A stretch of 26,348 bases of DNA from a virus. Below the pieces are notes generated by a model that was given only the letters and a program-made list of their open reading frames with translations, ran no database searches and was not told the DNA's origin. A program made the translations under genes and the position numbers. The stretch lies in the IMG/VR virus record IMGVR_UViG_3300036444_000016, positions 1-26,348 of that record, one strand, 5' to 3'. Every line of letters begins with the position of its first letter. The stretch's first letter is position 1. Shown here one piece after another: positions 15,285 to 24,110 of the stretch.

Positions 15285-15928
15285 TGGCAGGCTATCAGGG
15301 AACCGGCACGCGCTTCGACGAGCATGAAAGCCTCGGCGCGATGATCGAAGCGGAGCGGCGCGAACACAATGGTCCGATGCTGGGCAAGGTCGTCGCTTAT
15401 GACGCCAAGCGGCAGAAGGCGACCATTCAGCCGTTGCTGACGCAAAGTTTTGACGGCGTAAAACTGCGGGCGCCGGAATTGCAGGAAGTGCCCGTGCAGG
15501 TGCCCCGCGCCGGCGGCCTTGTTCTGCATAAGCCGTTGAAGGCCGGCGACGAGGTGATGCTGCATTTCGCCGGCCGCTCCATGGATGCGGCCTGGGATGA
15601 TGGCAGCGATGTCGATCGTCATCCTGGCCGCATGTCCGATCTGTCCGATGCCTATGCGGTGCCGACCTCGACCACCAAGTCGAAAGAGATGGCGAACCTG
15701 CCCGGTGATCGCCTGCACATTGGTACCGACGACGGGCAATCGGGTTTCCAGATGAAGGATGATGGCTCGTTCGACATCAAGAAGGGGGGCGATACGTTCC
15801 TGTCAATCTTCGTCGATTTCCTAAAGGCCTATAAGGACCACAAGCACGGCGGCGTGCCGATGGATCCGCCCGATATCGAAAAGGCCAATCTGCTCCTCCA
15901 GCGGGCGCAAGCCATGAAAGCGTCGTGA
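15284..15928 (+). CDS. Membrane-puncturing spike protein, Gp138 family
   Basis: This 214-residue protein resembles the Gp138 N-terminal spike family. It has an OB-like start (GPMLGKVVAYDAKRQKATIQ, then VPVQVPRAGGLVLHKPLKAG), a DEVMLHFAGRSMDAAWDDG strand, and a Gly/Asp-rich beta-helical stretch (LHIGTDDGQSGFQMKDDG). Near the tip is DHKHGG with His186 and His188. In P2 gpV and phi92 gp138 such an HxH pair binds iron at the spike apex. The C-terminal 25 residues after it are helical. The start overlaps the hub stop by one base. It would trimerise below the hub and pierce the outer membrane on contraction. Confidence 0.85.
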   Translation: MAGYQGTGTRFDEHESLGAMIEAERREHNGPMLGKVVAYDAKRQKATIQPLLTQSFDGVKLRAPELQEVPVQVPRAGGLVLHKPLKAGDEVMLHFAGRSMDAAWDDGSDVDRHPGRMSDLSDAYAVPTSTTKSKEMANLPGDRLHIGTDDGQSGFQMKDDGSFDIKKGGDTFLSIFVDFLKAYKDHKHGGVPMDPPDIEKANLLLQRAQAMKAS

Positions 15929-15929
15929 C

Positions 15930-16292
15930 ATGCAACGCATCGGCATCGCCATGATCCCGCACAACGACATCGGCCTTGATGCTTCCGGCAATCTCGCCAT
16001 GGTGCATGATGCGCAAGCCGTGGCTCAGCACGCCCGCCAGCGGCTGATGTTCTACAAAGGCGAATATTTCCTTGACACCAATGTCGGTGTCGACTGGCTC
16101 GGCATGGTTTTGGGCCAGCAGCCCCGTGCTGTTGTCATCGCCGAGGCCATGGCCAAGAAAGCCCTTCTCGATACGCCCGGCGTGACCGGCATTCTCGAAC
16201 TGCAGGCCGATTTCGACCGGTTGAGACGTGGCGTCTTCCTGCGCCGCTGCCTGATCGAAACCGAATACGACGACACCTCCATTCCGCTCTGA
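15930..16292 (+). CDS. Baseplate wedge protein, gp25/GpW-like
   Basis: This 120-residue protein resembles the gp25 lysozyme-like wedge family that starts sheath assembly. The core is AVAQHARQRLMFYKGEYFLD followed by NVGVDWLGMVLGQ, the helix and turn with Glu-Tyr-Phe seen across the family. After it comes a long helix (IAEAMAKKALLDTPGVTGIL) with LPGV-like turn, and a final strand pair. It lies 1 base after the spike stop and six bases before gpJ, the usual order of wedge genes. Confidence 0.83.
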   Translation: MQRIGIAMIPHNDIGLDASGNLAMVHDAQAVAQHARQRLMFYKGEYFLDTNVGVDWLGMVLGQQPRAVVIAEAMAKKALLDTPGVTGILELQADFDRLRRGVFLRRCLIETEYDDTSIPL

Positions 16293-16298
16293 GGTTCC

Positions 16299-17204
16299 AT
16301 GACCACCTATGGTGTGACACCCGCCGGCTTCGTCAGGAAGCCCCTGGCGGCGATACTTGACGACCTCGAGGCACGTGCCGCCTCGCCCGATGTGTTTGGC
16401 GCTGGCTTGATCCAAACGCCGGAAAGCCCGCTGGGCCTGCTCAACGCCCATCTTGCCTCGGTCGCCGCGACGGCGTGGGAAATCGCAGAGGCGACCTATC
16501 AGAGCCTCGACCCGAACCAGGCCGAAGGTGCGCGGCTGGACATGCTGGCCAAGCTGCGCATCCTGGCGCGCGCCGACGATGAGGGCGACGAGACGCTGCG
16601 GGCTGACATGCTCAATGCCGGCCGAGCCAACATCGATATCTCCGACCTGGTGCGCGCCGTGCGCAATACCGCTGGAGTGATCTGGTCACAGGTATGGGTG
16701 AACGACACGGCCTATGTCGACGCCAACGGGCAAGATCCGCACTCGATCTGCATCGCCGCGCTTGGCGGGGATGACGACGCTCTGGCGGCGATCTTCCGCG
16801 CCTATGTGGCGCCGGGCATCAGCTCGCACGGCAACCATCCGGTACAAACCGTGGTCGACGGCTTCTGCCAGACCTTCCGGCTGATGCGGCCAACCGAATT
16901 GATGCTGGGCCTGAGCTTGGAAATCCGGGCCTATGTGGACCGTAACGGCTGTTCTCCTCCCTCCAACGGGCAGATCGCGCAGAGCCTGGCAGCATATTTC
17001 GCCAGCGCCGACCGGCCGGCCAATGGCGTCGATATCACCATTCCGCTGCTGAACCAGATCATCGCCAGACTGTTCACCAACGTCGAGCTGGTCGGGGCCG
17101 AGGTGATCGATGCGGTGGGCGATTCCCATGCGCTGCCCTATGCGGTCGGGTTCGATGAGATCGCGACCATCGGCGCCGATGGCATTGTCCTGTCTCGGGT
17201 CTGA
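16299..17204 (+). CDS. Baseplate J-like wedge protein
   Basis: This 301-residue protein matches the gpJ/gp6 wedge family. It has the N-terminal YGVTPAGFVRKPLAAILDDL, then SPLGLLNAHLASVAATAWEI and LDPNQAEGARLDMLAKLRIL, which are hallmark elements. A central block ICIAALGGDDDALAAIFRAY is followed by a G-H motif in ISSHGNHPVQTVVDG, matching the baseplate J pattern. The C-terminus contains the VDITIPLLNQIIARLF helix and ends with an EIATIGADGIVLSRV-like strand. It should connect the inner baseplate to the fibre-bearing protein encoded next. Confidence 0.85.
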   Translation: MTTYGVTPAGFVRKPLAAILDDLEARAASPDVFGAGLIQTPESPLGLLNAHLASVAATAWEIAEATYQSLDPNQAEGARLDMLAKLRILARADDEGDETLRADMLNAGRANIDISDLVRAVRNTAGVIWSQVWVNDTAYVDANGQDPHSICIAALGGDDDALAAIFRAYVAPGISSHGNHPVQTVVDGFCQTFRLMRPTELMLGLSLEIRAYVDRNGCSPPSNGQIAQSLAAYFASADRPANGVDITIPLLNQIIARLFTNVELVGAEVIDAVGDSHALPYAVGFDEIATIGADGIVLSRV

Positions 17205-17207
17205 CCG

Positions 17208-18341
17208 ATGATCCAGGCGCGATATGCCTATGGCGAGGACTTCCGGTTCTCGCGCAGCATCGATCTGCCCTATGGCTATCTCTGGCGTGCCGTCGCCACG
17301 CTGCGCGACGAGGCCGGCGCGGTCCTGGGGCCGCTCGACTGCGCCGTGATCGGCGTCGAACCGGCGGAGATCGTCGTATTGGCTGCGCCGGCGGCGGTTG
17401 GGACCTGGCCCCGACCGGCGCCCAGCGGCGAGCGGACATTCTATTTCGACTATCAGGTCTATGACGCCGGCGGCGACACGGTCATGTCATCGGAGACCGT
17501 CGAACTGACGGCGGAGTTCAACACCTCCTATGTCGGCGATGTCGTCTCGCGCGAGTTCCAGAACATGCCGACCGAATACCGCGAAGCGCGGATACTGCTC
17601 GGCTATATGCGGGTGGTGCTGGCGGAGGTCGAGGCAGCGGCGCAGGCAACCGCGCGCATTCCGACGTTCTTCGATCTGGATACGGCCGTCGGCGACCAAT
17701 TGACGATCATCGGCAAGTGGCTGGGTTTTCCGCGCTGCCACTGCATCTGCGTCCCGAATCCGGTGTTTGGCTTTGACTGCGGCGGCTCGGATGCCTTTCC
17801 CGGTTCCATCGTCGGCTTCTGTGAGGGGGGCAACTGGCTCGGCTGTGACGGCGGCAGCCTGAGCGAATATTGCATCAGCGATGAGGAGGTCTACCGGGGC
17901 TTCCTGAAAGCCCGCCGCTATCAGATGTTGGGCTTATTTGACCGCGATAGCCTGACGGCGGCGCTGCGCCATGTTTGGGGGCTGAGCGCCTTCATCATCA
18001 GCGCCGATCGTTGCCGCGTCGTGGTGGCGCCTGGGCGCCCGCTCGATACCGACGAGATCACCCGCAACCAGATCCTCGGCCGCGTCCTGCCGATCGCGCC
18101 AGGCCTCGCCCTGGGCCTGTGGACGGACCAACGGCCGGTCTTCGGGTTCGGCGCGGGCTGGGCTGGCATGTGCGATCCGCCCGACAGCCAGACCAAGGTC
18201 TTCGGCTTCGATTGCGGCGGTGACTACGCCTACGAAGTCACCGGCTTCTGCGAAAGCGGCAGCACCTGGGCCAACTGTGTTCCACCGGCCGCTGGCCGGG
18301 GTGTCTGGCTTTGCCCGGACGATGCCAAAGCAACCTGCTGA
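17208..18341 (+). CDS. gpI/DUF2612-like baseplate fibre-attachment protein with extra domains
   Basis: This 377-residue protein has three parts. Residues 1-105 form a beta-rich domain with TWPRPA at 66-71, FDYQVYD from 80 and GDTVMSSETV near 90; the same domain is encoded alone at 19177-19509. Residues about 110-180 contain the DUF2612/gpI-like core, FREFQNMP-like helix, ATARIPTFFDLDTAVG and IIGKWLGFPR, the part that links the baseplate to fibres. The rest contains a repeated Cys-bearing unit, VFGFDCGG with GFCE and W then C, at 186-214 and 331-358. A helical DUF2612 tail lies between them. Eight or more cysteines make this unusual for a phage baseplate protein. It starts three bases after the gpJ stop. 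Confidence 0.75.
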   Translation: MIQARYAYGEDFRFSRSIDLPYGYLWRAVATLRDEAGAVLGPLDCAVIGVEPAEIVVLAAPAAVGTWPRPAPSGERTFYFDYQVYDAGGDTVMSSETVELTAEFNTSYVGDVVSREFQNMPTEYREARILLGYMRVVLAEVEAAAQATARIPTFFDLDTAVGDQLTIIGKWLGFPRCHCICVPNPVFGFDCGGSDAFPGSIVGFCEGGNWLGCDGGSLSEYCISDEEVYRGFLKARRYQMLGLFDRDSLTAALRHVWGLSAFIISADRCRVVVAPGRPLDTDEITRNQILGRVLPIAPGLALGLWTDQRPVFGFGAGWAGMCDPPDSQTKVFGFDCGGDYAYEVTGFCESGSTWANCVPPAAGRGVWLCPDDAKATC

Positions 18342-18352
18342 AGGATATTAAG

Positions 18353-19177
18353 ATGAAAACACCCATCAATCCGTGGGCCTATGCACCGTCGACCCAGCGT
18401 CGAGAACCAACTAGCACGGAAATTGCCAACGGATTTCCCTGCGGTCCCGCGGATCAGCAGCTATTTAACGAGTTGATGTATCGCAGCTCTCTTTCGGCGA
18501 GGGAAATTGCGACGGTCATCACGGGCGAAGGCATCGCGCTTGACGAGACGAAGGTCAACCAGCTTCAGCAAGCGATTTTCAAGACCATTCAGCGATATAA
18601 CGGTTCTCTTGGCCTCTACGTCAACGTGTCAGGGAATGATGCAAATGACGGCCTCACCGCTGCAACACCGTTGAAAACGATCAATGAAGTCATCGTTCGT
18701 TCGTTGGGATACAAGCAAGTGGCTGTTGTGCTCGGATCTGATATCACGATTACCGAGGCGCCGGTTCCGATCAATGGCACGAAGATTTCCTTCAATGGCC
18801 CAGGCGTTCAGAGGAACATCACCATTGCCCCTGGGGCTTGGGTTACAGACCCCGACGGATCGAAGCGGACGTTTCGGTTCATCGGCGCTTATGATCTGAA
18901 CTTCGATCGCATCAACATCATCAACAATGTCACGGAGTCCACAATGGATGCCGTGGCCTTCGGCGCGGGCGGGTTCATCTCCTTCACGAACGTCAGTTAC
19001 TATGTGGCGTCAGCCAGCGTTCGTCCGATGTTCTGGGGTGGCAATCTTACAGGCATAACCTCCAACAATCTCAACTTTGGCAATACCGATGCCGCTGGTC
19101 GCTTCTTGGTCAATGTTCCGGCCGGCGGCGATCCGAACGCCTATTGGCCGTGGAAAAGCAACCGGACGTCGATGTAA
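18353..19177 (+). CDS. Tail fibre/spike protein with beta-helix-like region
   Basis: ATG 18353 with GAAGGAT upstream gives 274 residues. The first 70 residues (INPWAYAPSTQRREPTST, then NGFPCGPADQQLFNELMY) resemble the N-terminal attachment region of phage fibres. From about residue 85, LYVNVSGNDANDGLTAATPL followed by KTINEVI is the classic opening of right-handed parallel beta-helix proteins, common in tailspikes and depolymerases. A series of short strands follows (GTKISFNGPGVQRNITIA, then IGAYDLNFDRINIINN). The helix looks short and no catalytic residues can be assigned, so a binding role is as likely as an enzyme. The stop overlaps the next ATG (TAATG). Confidence 0.72.
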   Translation: MKTPINPWAYAPSTQRREPTSTEIANGFPCGPADQQLFNELMYRSSLSAREIATVITGEGIALDETKVNQLQQAIFKTIQRYNGSLGLYVNVSGNDANDGLTAATPLKTINEVIVRSLGYKQVAVVLGSDITITEAPVPINGTKISFNGPGVQRNITIAPGAWVTDPDGSKRTFRFIGAYDLNFDRINIINNVTESTMDAVAFGAGGFISFTNVSYYVASASVRPMFWGGNLTGITSNNLNFGNTDAAGRFLVNVPAGGDPNAYWPWKSNRTSM

Positions 19178-19509
19178 TGCAGAACGTCCGCTTCAAGGCT
19201 GGCGACACCCTCTCTTTCGTGGGGCAGGTGAATGTCGCCGATGGCATCCAATGGGCCGGGCGCGGCAAAATCAGACAGGCCGATGGCACTGAGGTCTCAG
19301 ACCTCGACGTGTATCTCACCGGCGACCTGCAAAAGTGGGTGGTGATCGAGAAGGCCGCCAGTATCACGGCGACCTGGCCCAATCCCGCCACGCCCGGCGC
19401 CACCGTCGAGCTGTTCTTTGACTACGAGCTGTACGATCCGCTCGGCGACACAGTGCTGTCGTCCGAAACCGTCCGAGTGATCGTCGAATATGACCCGACA
19501 AGAGGATAA
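19177..19509 (+). CDS. Free-standing beta domain protein, paralogue of the gpI-like N-domain
   Basis: ATG 19177 overlaps the upstream TAA (TAATG) and gives 110 residues. It opens with MQNVRFKAGDTLSFVGQVNV, a pattern found in small phage proteins near fibres. It matches the first 105 residues of the protein at 17208-18341: TWPNPA at 66-71, FDYELYD from 81, and GDTVLSSETV near 91. Landmark residues lie at nearly the same positions in both. A TTG 33 bases earlier would extend the frame into the upstream gene and lacks support. I infer a structural adaptor between baseplate and fibre, but no function is proven. Confidence 0.68.
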   Translation: MQNVRFKAGDTLSFVGQVNVADGIQWAGRGKIRQADGTEVSDLDVYLTGDLQKWVVIEKAASITATWPNPATPGATVELFFDYELYDPLGDTVLSSETVRVIVEYDPTRG

Positions 19510-19511
19510 CG

Positions 19512-22500
19512 ATGGCTGATCTTGCCCCGCAACTCATTGCTGCAATCAAAGGTGACAAGGGCCTCTATCCGGTCAACGGCGGATATGTTTCGTCCGTGGC
19601 GTATCGCAAGGACACCGTCTTGCGGGACAACGGCAGTCAGTGGCGTGCGCTCCAGCTCGTGCCACCCGCGACGCCGCCGGCGGAAGGCGCTTATTGGACC
19701 AAATTCATTGATGGGACGCCCGTAGCGGATGCGGCGCAGGTAGCGGCCGATCGTGTGCTGTCTCAGGCGGCGGCAGCAACCGCTTCTGCCGCGATGGACA
19801 GCGTGTCTGCCAACGCGCTACTGATCGGCGGCTATGCGACGGCGGCGCAGCTTTCCGCGCAATCCGCTGCCGCCGTTTCGGGCCTCGCCAATCTCTCGGC
19901 CGCTGCGCGCGCGATAACGCTCGATAGCGGCGTTACCGCTTCATACATTTACGACACGACCCTTGATGATGTTCCAGAGTGGACGGCGAGTGTCACCAGC
20001 TCCCTGACCTCGGAACCGCTAAATGGCACGACTCGAGGCTCGAAAGCGCGCCATCCCAAGGTAATGGGAATTGCGGCGCTGGGTGTGGCGCGCCAATTCG
20101 TGATATATGACCTCGACGATCCAGCAGCGCCGGTGTGGAAGGCATGGTCTGAGGTGACCGGGGGGCCTTTTAACCTTAACACGGTGCCGCAGATTACCGC
20201 CATCACCGCGAAAAATGGCATTATTGAAATTGCGATGAGTTCCGCCGGAAAATTCGCGATCGATCTGGTGCTCGATAAAGCCGTGTGGTTCCGAAATGCT
20301 GTGACGCCAAACTGTGGTGTCTATCAGGGTAATTTGGCGGAACAGGGTAAGGGGTTTCCTGGCACACTGCCGCCTTGGTTCGATAATCCTTCACTCGCTA
20401 TTTTGAATGGGACCATCAATCACGTAGCGATGACCATTTTCCCGCAGATGCGACCAAACCCCGATCGATTCGGCATGCGGAATCCAACCTGTGCCTATGC
20501 CACAGCAGGAGGAGTCGGCATAATTCGACCCGATGGCGTCGCGATCAATTCTGCCTCGATATCGGCATTTGGTAGGGTTGCCTTTGACCGCAATAGCAAC
20601 CTTTATGTCACCTCGACGATAGGCTCCTCGTTCTTGTGGTTCGTTGACTGCCCGACCTATATGAGCGCCGCGTTTCCGCTTCAAAATCTCACGAGTGCGA
20701 GCGTTCCGGCCACCATGAACGGTTCGCCCACTTCGCCGTCTGTTATTCGGGCGGTTGGCGATCGAATTGCTCTCGGGGCAGGGACGGTCGGTCTGACGCT
20801 GTTGTCTCGGCATCGTGGCATTCTTACCAACAGCGCCGTTGATTACGTTGACGAGTTTCGAAATACCGGACGGCAGTTCTCCGCAGCCAAATTAGCGTGC
20901 GCGGAATCGAGCCGCCTTGTGGCGACGCTTCAATCGAACGAGCTGCTGCAGAATGGAAAGTTCGATACTGATCTGTCTTCCTGGGTCTCTGACGATCAAG
21001 GAACTGGATTTGCGCCGTCGACTTGGGACCTGGGACGAGCGAAGCTGGAGCGGGTCAGCGGAACCAACCGCGCTGGCCGCGCGCAGACGCCGACGACTGT
21101 CCTCTTTCAGATGTATTGCGTCACGACCGTGGTCAGTACAGCAGTGGGCTTCGTGGCTGTTGGCGCCACCGGATTTGTAGCTGGCGTAGGAACAACGAAG
21201 TTCTATTTTCGAGCATCTTCAACATCTACGGTCATTGCGCTGCGGGCGCGGGATGACGGCACGACCACCTACTTCGACGAGATATCCGTCAAGGCGGTTG
21301 CTACCGACTATTCTGCTGGGGGCAACCATCTTGAAGCCGTCGGTACGGTAAATCGAACGGTTGTTGCCGTCGGCGCCGAGCTTGCGGGCTACAACATGAC
21401 GACCGTCGGAAGCTACTTGAAGGGGCAAGCCGGCCAACTGAATTTCGGCACATCCGATTTCTACATGTCCGTGTGGACGGTCGGAGCAAATGCCAATCAG
21501 GGCATATTCCATTTCACGGACTACGTAGGAGGCACTGCGGACGGATCGAACACGGGCACCTATCTGGTCATCAACGGCCCGGGGCAGATGACGTTCTTGG
21601 TTCGAGACCCAGTCAATGGCGTTGTTTCCGCCCAAACTCCGGTTTCGACTTTTAACCCGGCAGCACTGAATTATACTGTTGCATGCCGGCGCGGGAACCG
21701 TCTCGAATTGTGGGTTAACGGTGCCCTCGTGCAGAGCGTGCCTGTGACGGCAACCGTGACCAATCTGGCGGCTGAACTGCTTATTGGAGCCATGTACTAT
21801 GGTGGCACTATTCAATTGCGCTTCGGCACAGGCATCATTTCCCTGCCCAGATATGGTTTGGGTGCGCCATCGCCTGATCAGATCAGAGCGGCTTATCGTG
21901 CTGAATGGGACATGCATCAGCCCGGTGCAAAATGCCTTCTCCAAGGCGGGTCGAATGTTCAAGACATCGGCTATGATCCAGATACTGATCTGATCTATGT
22001 CGCCAAATCGGTCGGCGGTACGGACGTGTTTCAGGGACTTGTCAACAAAAGCACGATCCTGAGCACGACCAGCATCAACAAGTTTCCCAACTCAGGCTTC
22101 GCGGGCACGATTATTGGCGGCCCGGGCGTCGGCAAGTTTGATCGGTCTGTGGCACTGCCGGCTATAAAGGACGGTGTCTCCCTGTCGATTACGAGCGCCG
22201 GCCCCGGCATTTTTGCTCTGAGGATCAATGGAACGGCGACCGCGACCAGTGGCATAACGTGGGGCCTTCAAAGTGCCTCAACCGGCAGCGCGACGGCTAT
22301 CAATCCTGGCGAGACGTGGATAAGCAGTATCGAATTTCAGCTTGCTGCGGGTTCGTTGACGGGCATCACGCCCATCCTTCGGTTCGATCGGCTCAATGCG
22401 TCAAACACCACCATTGGGACGTCCGGAGCGACAAGCCTTTCCCCGACTGGCACCTTCACTCGCTGGGCAACGACCGTGACGGCGGAAGCAACTTCCGTCA

Positions 22501-23138
22501 ACGGTACCACCATGTTTGTGGTCAATTATATCAATGGAGCTACGATCGATGCAACGATTCTCTTCCGTCAGCCTCAGGTAGAGAAATCGAGCAACTTCTC
22601 GGCTTTCGTCAGCGGTTTGTCTGGCTCGGACAACCACAAAGGCGTTTCCACGCATGACGGCAACGTGTCGATTGTTACAGGCAACGGCGTCGACGTGATC
22701 ATGCCAGCGTTGGCGCTGCGGGAGCGGTTGCGGGCCCGGCGGTCGATGGCGGCCAGCGATTCGAACGTCAGCCGTTTCAATGGTCGGATCACTTCCGACG
22801 CTACGCCAACCTTTCTTGGTGATCCGATTTATGTGCCGGAAGGCGGCAAGGTGGACGCCATCGTGTCTGTCACGGCCGCGGTGCCGGGCGGGACGGCCAC
22901 GGAATTATTGACCACACTGCTGAAGGTGCGCGCGAACCGCGATATCGGTGTATCGGCGGCGACGGTGTTCTGTTCGGTGATTTCCGGTACGCCGCCACTG
23001 CCCGACAAGACCACTGGCACGATGGATATTACTGTCGCTTCTATGGGTGGCGGCTGGATTAACGTGCGCGCAACTGGCAAAGCGGCGACCACGATTGAGT
23101 GGTTCGGAGAGCAGCGGCTTGTCCGCTCGGCAGCTTAA
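19512..23138 (+). CDS. Large multidomain tail adhesin with lectin-like modules
   Basis: At 1208 residues this is the largest protein here and the likely receptor-binding fibre. Residues about 22-70 resemble a small carbohydrate-binding module (VAYRKDTVLRDNGSQWRAL, then PPAEGAYW). An Ala-rich helix at 72-140 may trimerise. Residues 145-470 contain repeated strands suggestive of a propeller-like fold. A CBM4/9-like beta sandwich at about 475-600 starts with LLQNGKFDTDLSSW. A LamG-like domain at about 640-800 includes YTVACRRGNRLELWVNGALV. A second CBM-like sandwich spans about 853-1035 (NKFPNSGFAG to QPQVEKSSNFSAF), and a beta-rich end lies after 1075. Domain names are by pattern only. It starts two bases after the adaptor gene. 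Confidence 0.75.
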   Translation: MADLAPQLIAAIKGDKGLYPVNGGYVSSVAYRKDTVLRDNGSQWRALQLVPPATPPAEGAYWTKFIDGTPVADAAQVAADRVLSQAAAATASAAMDSVSANALLIGGYATAAQLSAQSAAAVSGLANLSAAARAITLDSGVTASYIYDTTLDDVPEWTASVTSSLTSEPLNGTTRGSKARHPKVMGIAALGVARQFVIYDLDDPAAPVWKAWSEVTGGPFNLNTVPQITAITAKNGIIEIAMSSAGKFAIDLVLDKAVWFRNAVTPNCGVYQGNLAEQGKGFPGTLPPWFDNPSLAILNGTINHVAMTIFPQMRPNPDRFGMRNPTCAYATAGGVGIIRPDGVAINSASISAFGRVAFDRNSNLYVTSTIGSSFLWFVDCPTYMSAAFPLQNLTSASVPATMNGSPTSPSVIRAVGDRIALGAGTVGLTLLSRHRGILTNSAVDYVDEFRNTGRQFSAAKLACAESSRLVATLQSNELLQNGKFDTDLSSWVSDDQGTGFAPSTWDLGRAKLERVSGTNRAGRAQTPTTVLFQMYCVTTVVSTAVGFVAVGATGFVAGVGTTKFYFRASSTSTVIALRARDDGTTTYFDEISVKAVATDYSAGGNHLEAVGTVNRTVVAVGAELAGYNMTTVGSYLKGQAGQLNFGTSDFYMSVWTVGANANQGIFHFTDYVGGTADGSNTGTYLVINGPGQMTFLVRDPVNGVVSAQTPVSTFNPAALNYTVACRRGNRLELWVNGALVQSVPVTATVTNLAAELLIGAMYYGGTIQLRFGTGIISLPRYGLGAPSPDQIRAAYRAEWDMHQPGAKCLLQGGSNVQDIGYDPDTDLIYVAKSVGGTDVFQGLVNKSTILSTTSINKFPNSGFAGTIIGGPGVGKFDRSVALPAIKDGVSLSITSAGPGIFALRINGTATATSGITWGLQSASTGSATAINPGETWISSIEFQLAAGSLTGITPILRFDRLNASNTTIGTSGATSLSPTGTFTRWATTVTAEATSVNGTTMFVVNYINGATIDATILFRQPQVEKSSNFSAFVSGLSGSDNHKGVSTHDGNVSIVTGNGVDVIMPALALRERLRARRSMAASDSNVSRFNGRITSDATPTFLGDPIYVPEGGKVDAIVSVTAAVPGGTATELLTTLLKVRANRDIGVSAATVFCSVISGTPPLPDKTTGTMDITVASMGGGWINVRATGKAATTIEWFGEQRLVRSAA

Positions 23139-23147
23139 GGAGCGATT

Positions 23148-23957
23148 ATGGATATCATCGACTTCACCAGCGGTGGCTTTGTCCACCGCTGGACCCTGCT
23201 GGCTGGGCAGCCGCGTTGCGTCGAGGACGCCATTCTTAGCAGTTACGCCGGCGCGCTGTCGGCGCTCCGGCGCAATGCCGCGATCCGCGCGGCCTTGCCG
23301 CCGGTGGCCGAATATGAGGCTGCTCAAGGGCTCGTGGGACAAGGCGAGCCCGACAACGGGGAGCCCAGGCAGGTGCCGGAAGTCGACGAGGAAGGCCAGC
23401 CGGTTCTCGTCGACGCTAGCCGGCCGATAATGGTCGACAATCCGGCATGGGCGCTGCTGCCGCGCATGGTGATCGTCACCGACCCTGAAACCGGCGAAGA
23501 GACCGAGAAATCGGAACCGCGCTGGGTGGCTTATGATGCGGCTGTGGCGTTGATCGCCGACGCCTCGCCTGTCGTCAAGGCGTTCGCCCTGTGGCGTCGG
23601 CCGGAGCCAGTCGAAGGCGAGGAAGGCCGCCTGGAATGGCTGGCGGCCGGACAGCTCGTCGTGGCCGCGATCGACGATGCGGCCGAAACGCCGCTCGAGG
23701 CTGATCCCCGGCCGGTGCCACAAGTGGTTCTGCTTTGGCGTGTAAAGGCCGTACTGGCGAACATGGGCAAGCTGTCGGCCGTCGATACGTTGATCCGGGC
23801 ACAGCCGATGGCGCTGCAACTCTATTGGTCGAACGGCGCGGAATTGGAGCGGACGCATCCGCTGCTGTCTGCGCTGGCTGTGTCGCCCGGTTTCGAGGAC
23901 TTCACGCCGGTGGCTATTGACGAGATGTTTCGCGAAACCGAAGCGCTGGGTATCTGA
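23148..23957 (+). CDS. Phage protein after the adhesin, possible fibre assembly factor
   Basis: This 269-residue protein starts at ATG 23148 with an AAGGAG nine bases upstream. The N-terminal part has IDFTSGGFVHRWTLLAG and a helix. Residues 60-120 are acidic and Pro-rich, likely flexible. The C-terminal region, with LYWSNGAELERTHPLLSALA and GFEDFTPVAIDEMFRETEAL, shows a pattern of tryptophan, then hydrophobic helix, then FTPxxIDxxF. This pattern recurs in small proteins encoded behind fibres in other phages. Position directly after the adhesin suggests a chaperone or attachment role. I recognise no named family. Confidence 0.55.
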   Translation: MDIIDFTSGGFVHRWTLLAGQPRCVEDAILSSYAGALSALRRNAAIRAALPPVAEYEAAQGLVGQGEPDNGEPRQVPEVDEEGQPVLVDASRPIMVDNPAWALLPRMVIVTDPETGEETEKSEPRWVAYDAAVALIADASPVVKAFALWRRPEPVEGEEGRLEWLAAGQLVVAAIDDAAETPLEADPRPVPQVVLLWRVKAVLANMGKLSAVDTLIRAQPMALQLYWSNGAELERTHPLLSALAVSPGFEDFTPVAIDEMFRETEALGI

Positions 23958-23963
23958 GGGAAA

Positions 23964-24007
23964 AGGGCCGCCGCTTAAGGTTTCGGGGGATCTAGAGCGG
24001 CGGCCCT
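23964..24007 (+). terminator. Strong hairpin between fibre and lysis genes
   Basis: A perfect 12-base inverted repeat, AGGGCCGCCGCT at 23964-23975 and AGCGGCGGCCCT at 23996-24007, has a 20-base loop. It lies seven bases after the stop of the previous gene. No T-run follows, so it is not a textbook intrinsic terminator. It could attenuate transcription or protect the upstream mRNA end. Confidence 0.5.
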
Positions 24008-24110
24008 ACACGCCATCTTCATTGGCATTCGAATGCTAGCCGGCGGCTCCGGCGCCGGAAAGCGGTTCCGATTAGCACAGTTTCTCATCCGTAAATCGAA
24101 GCGACACATC

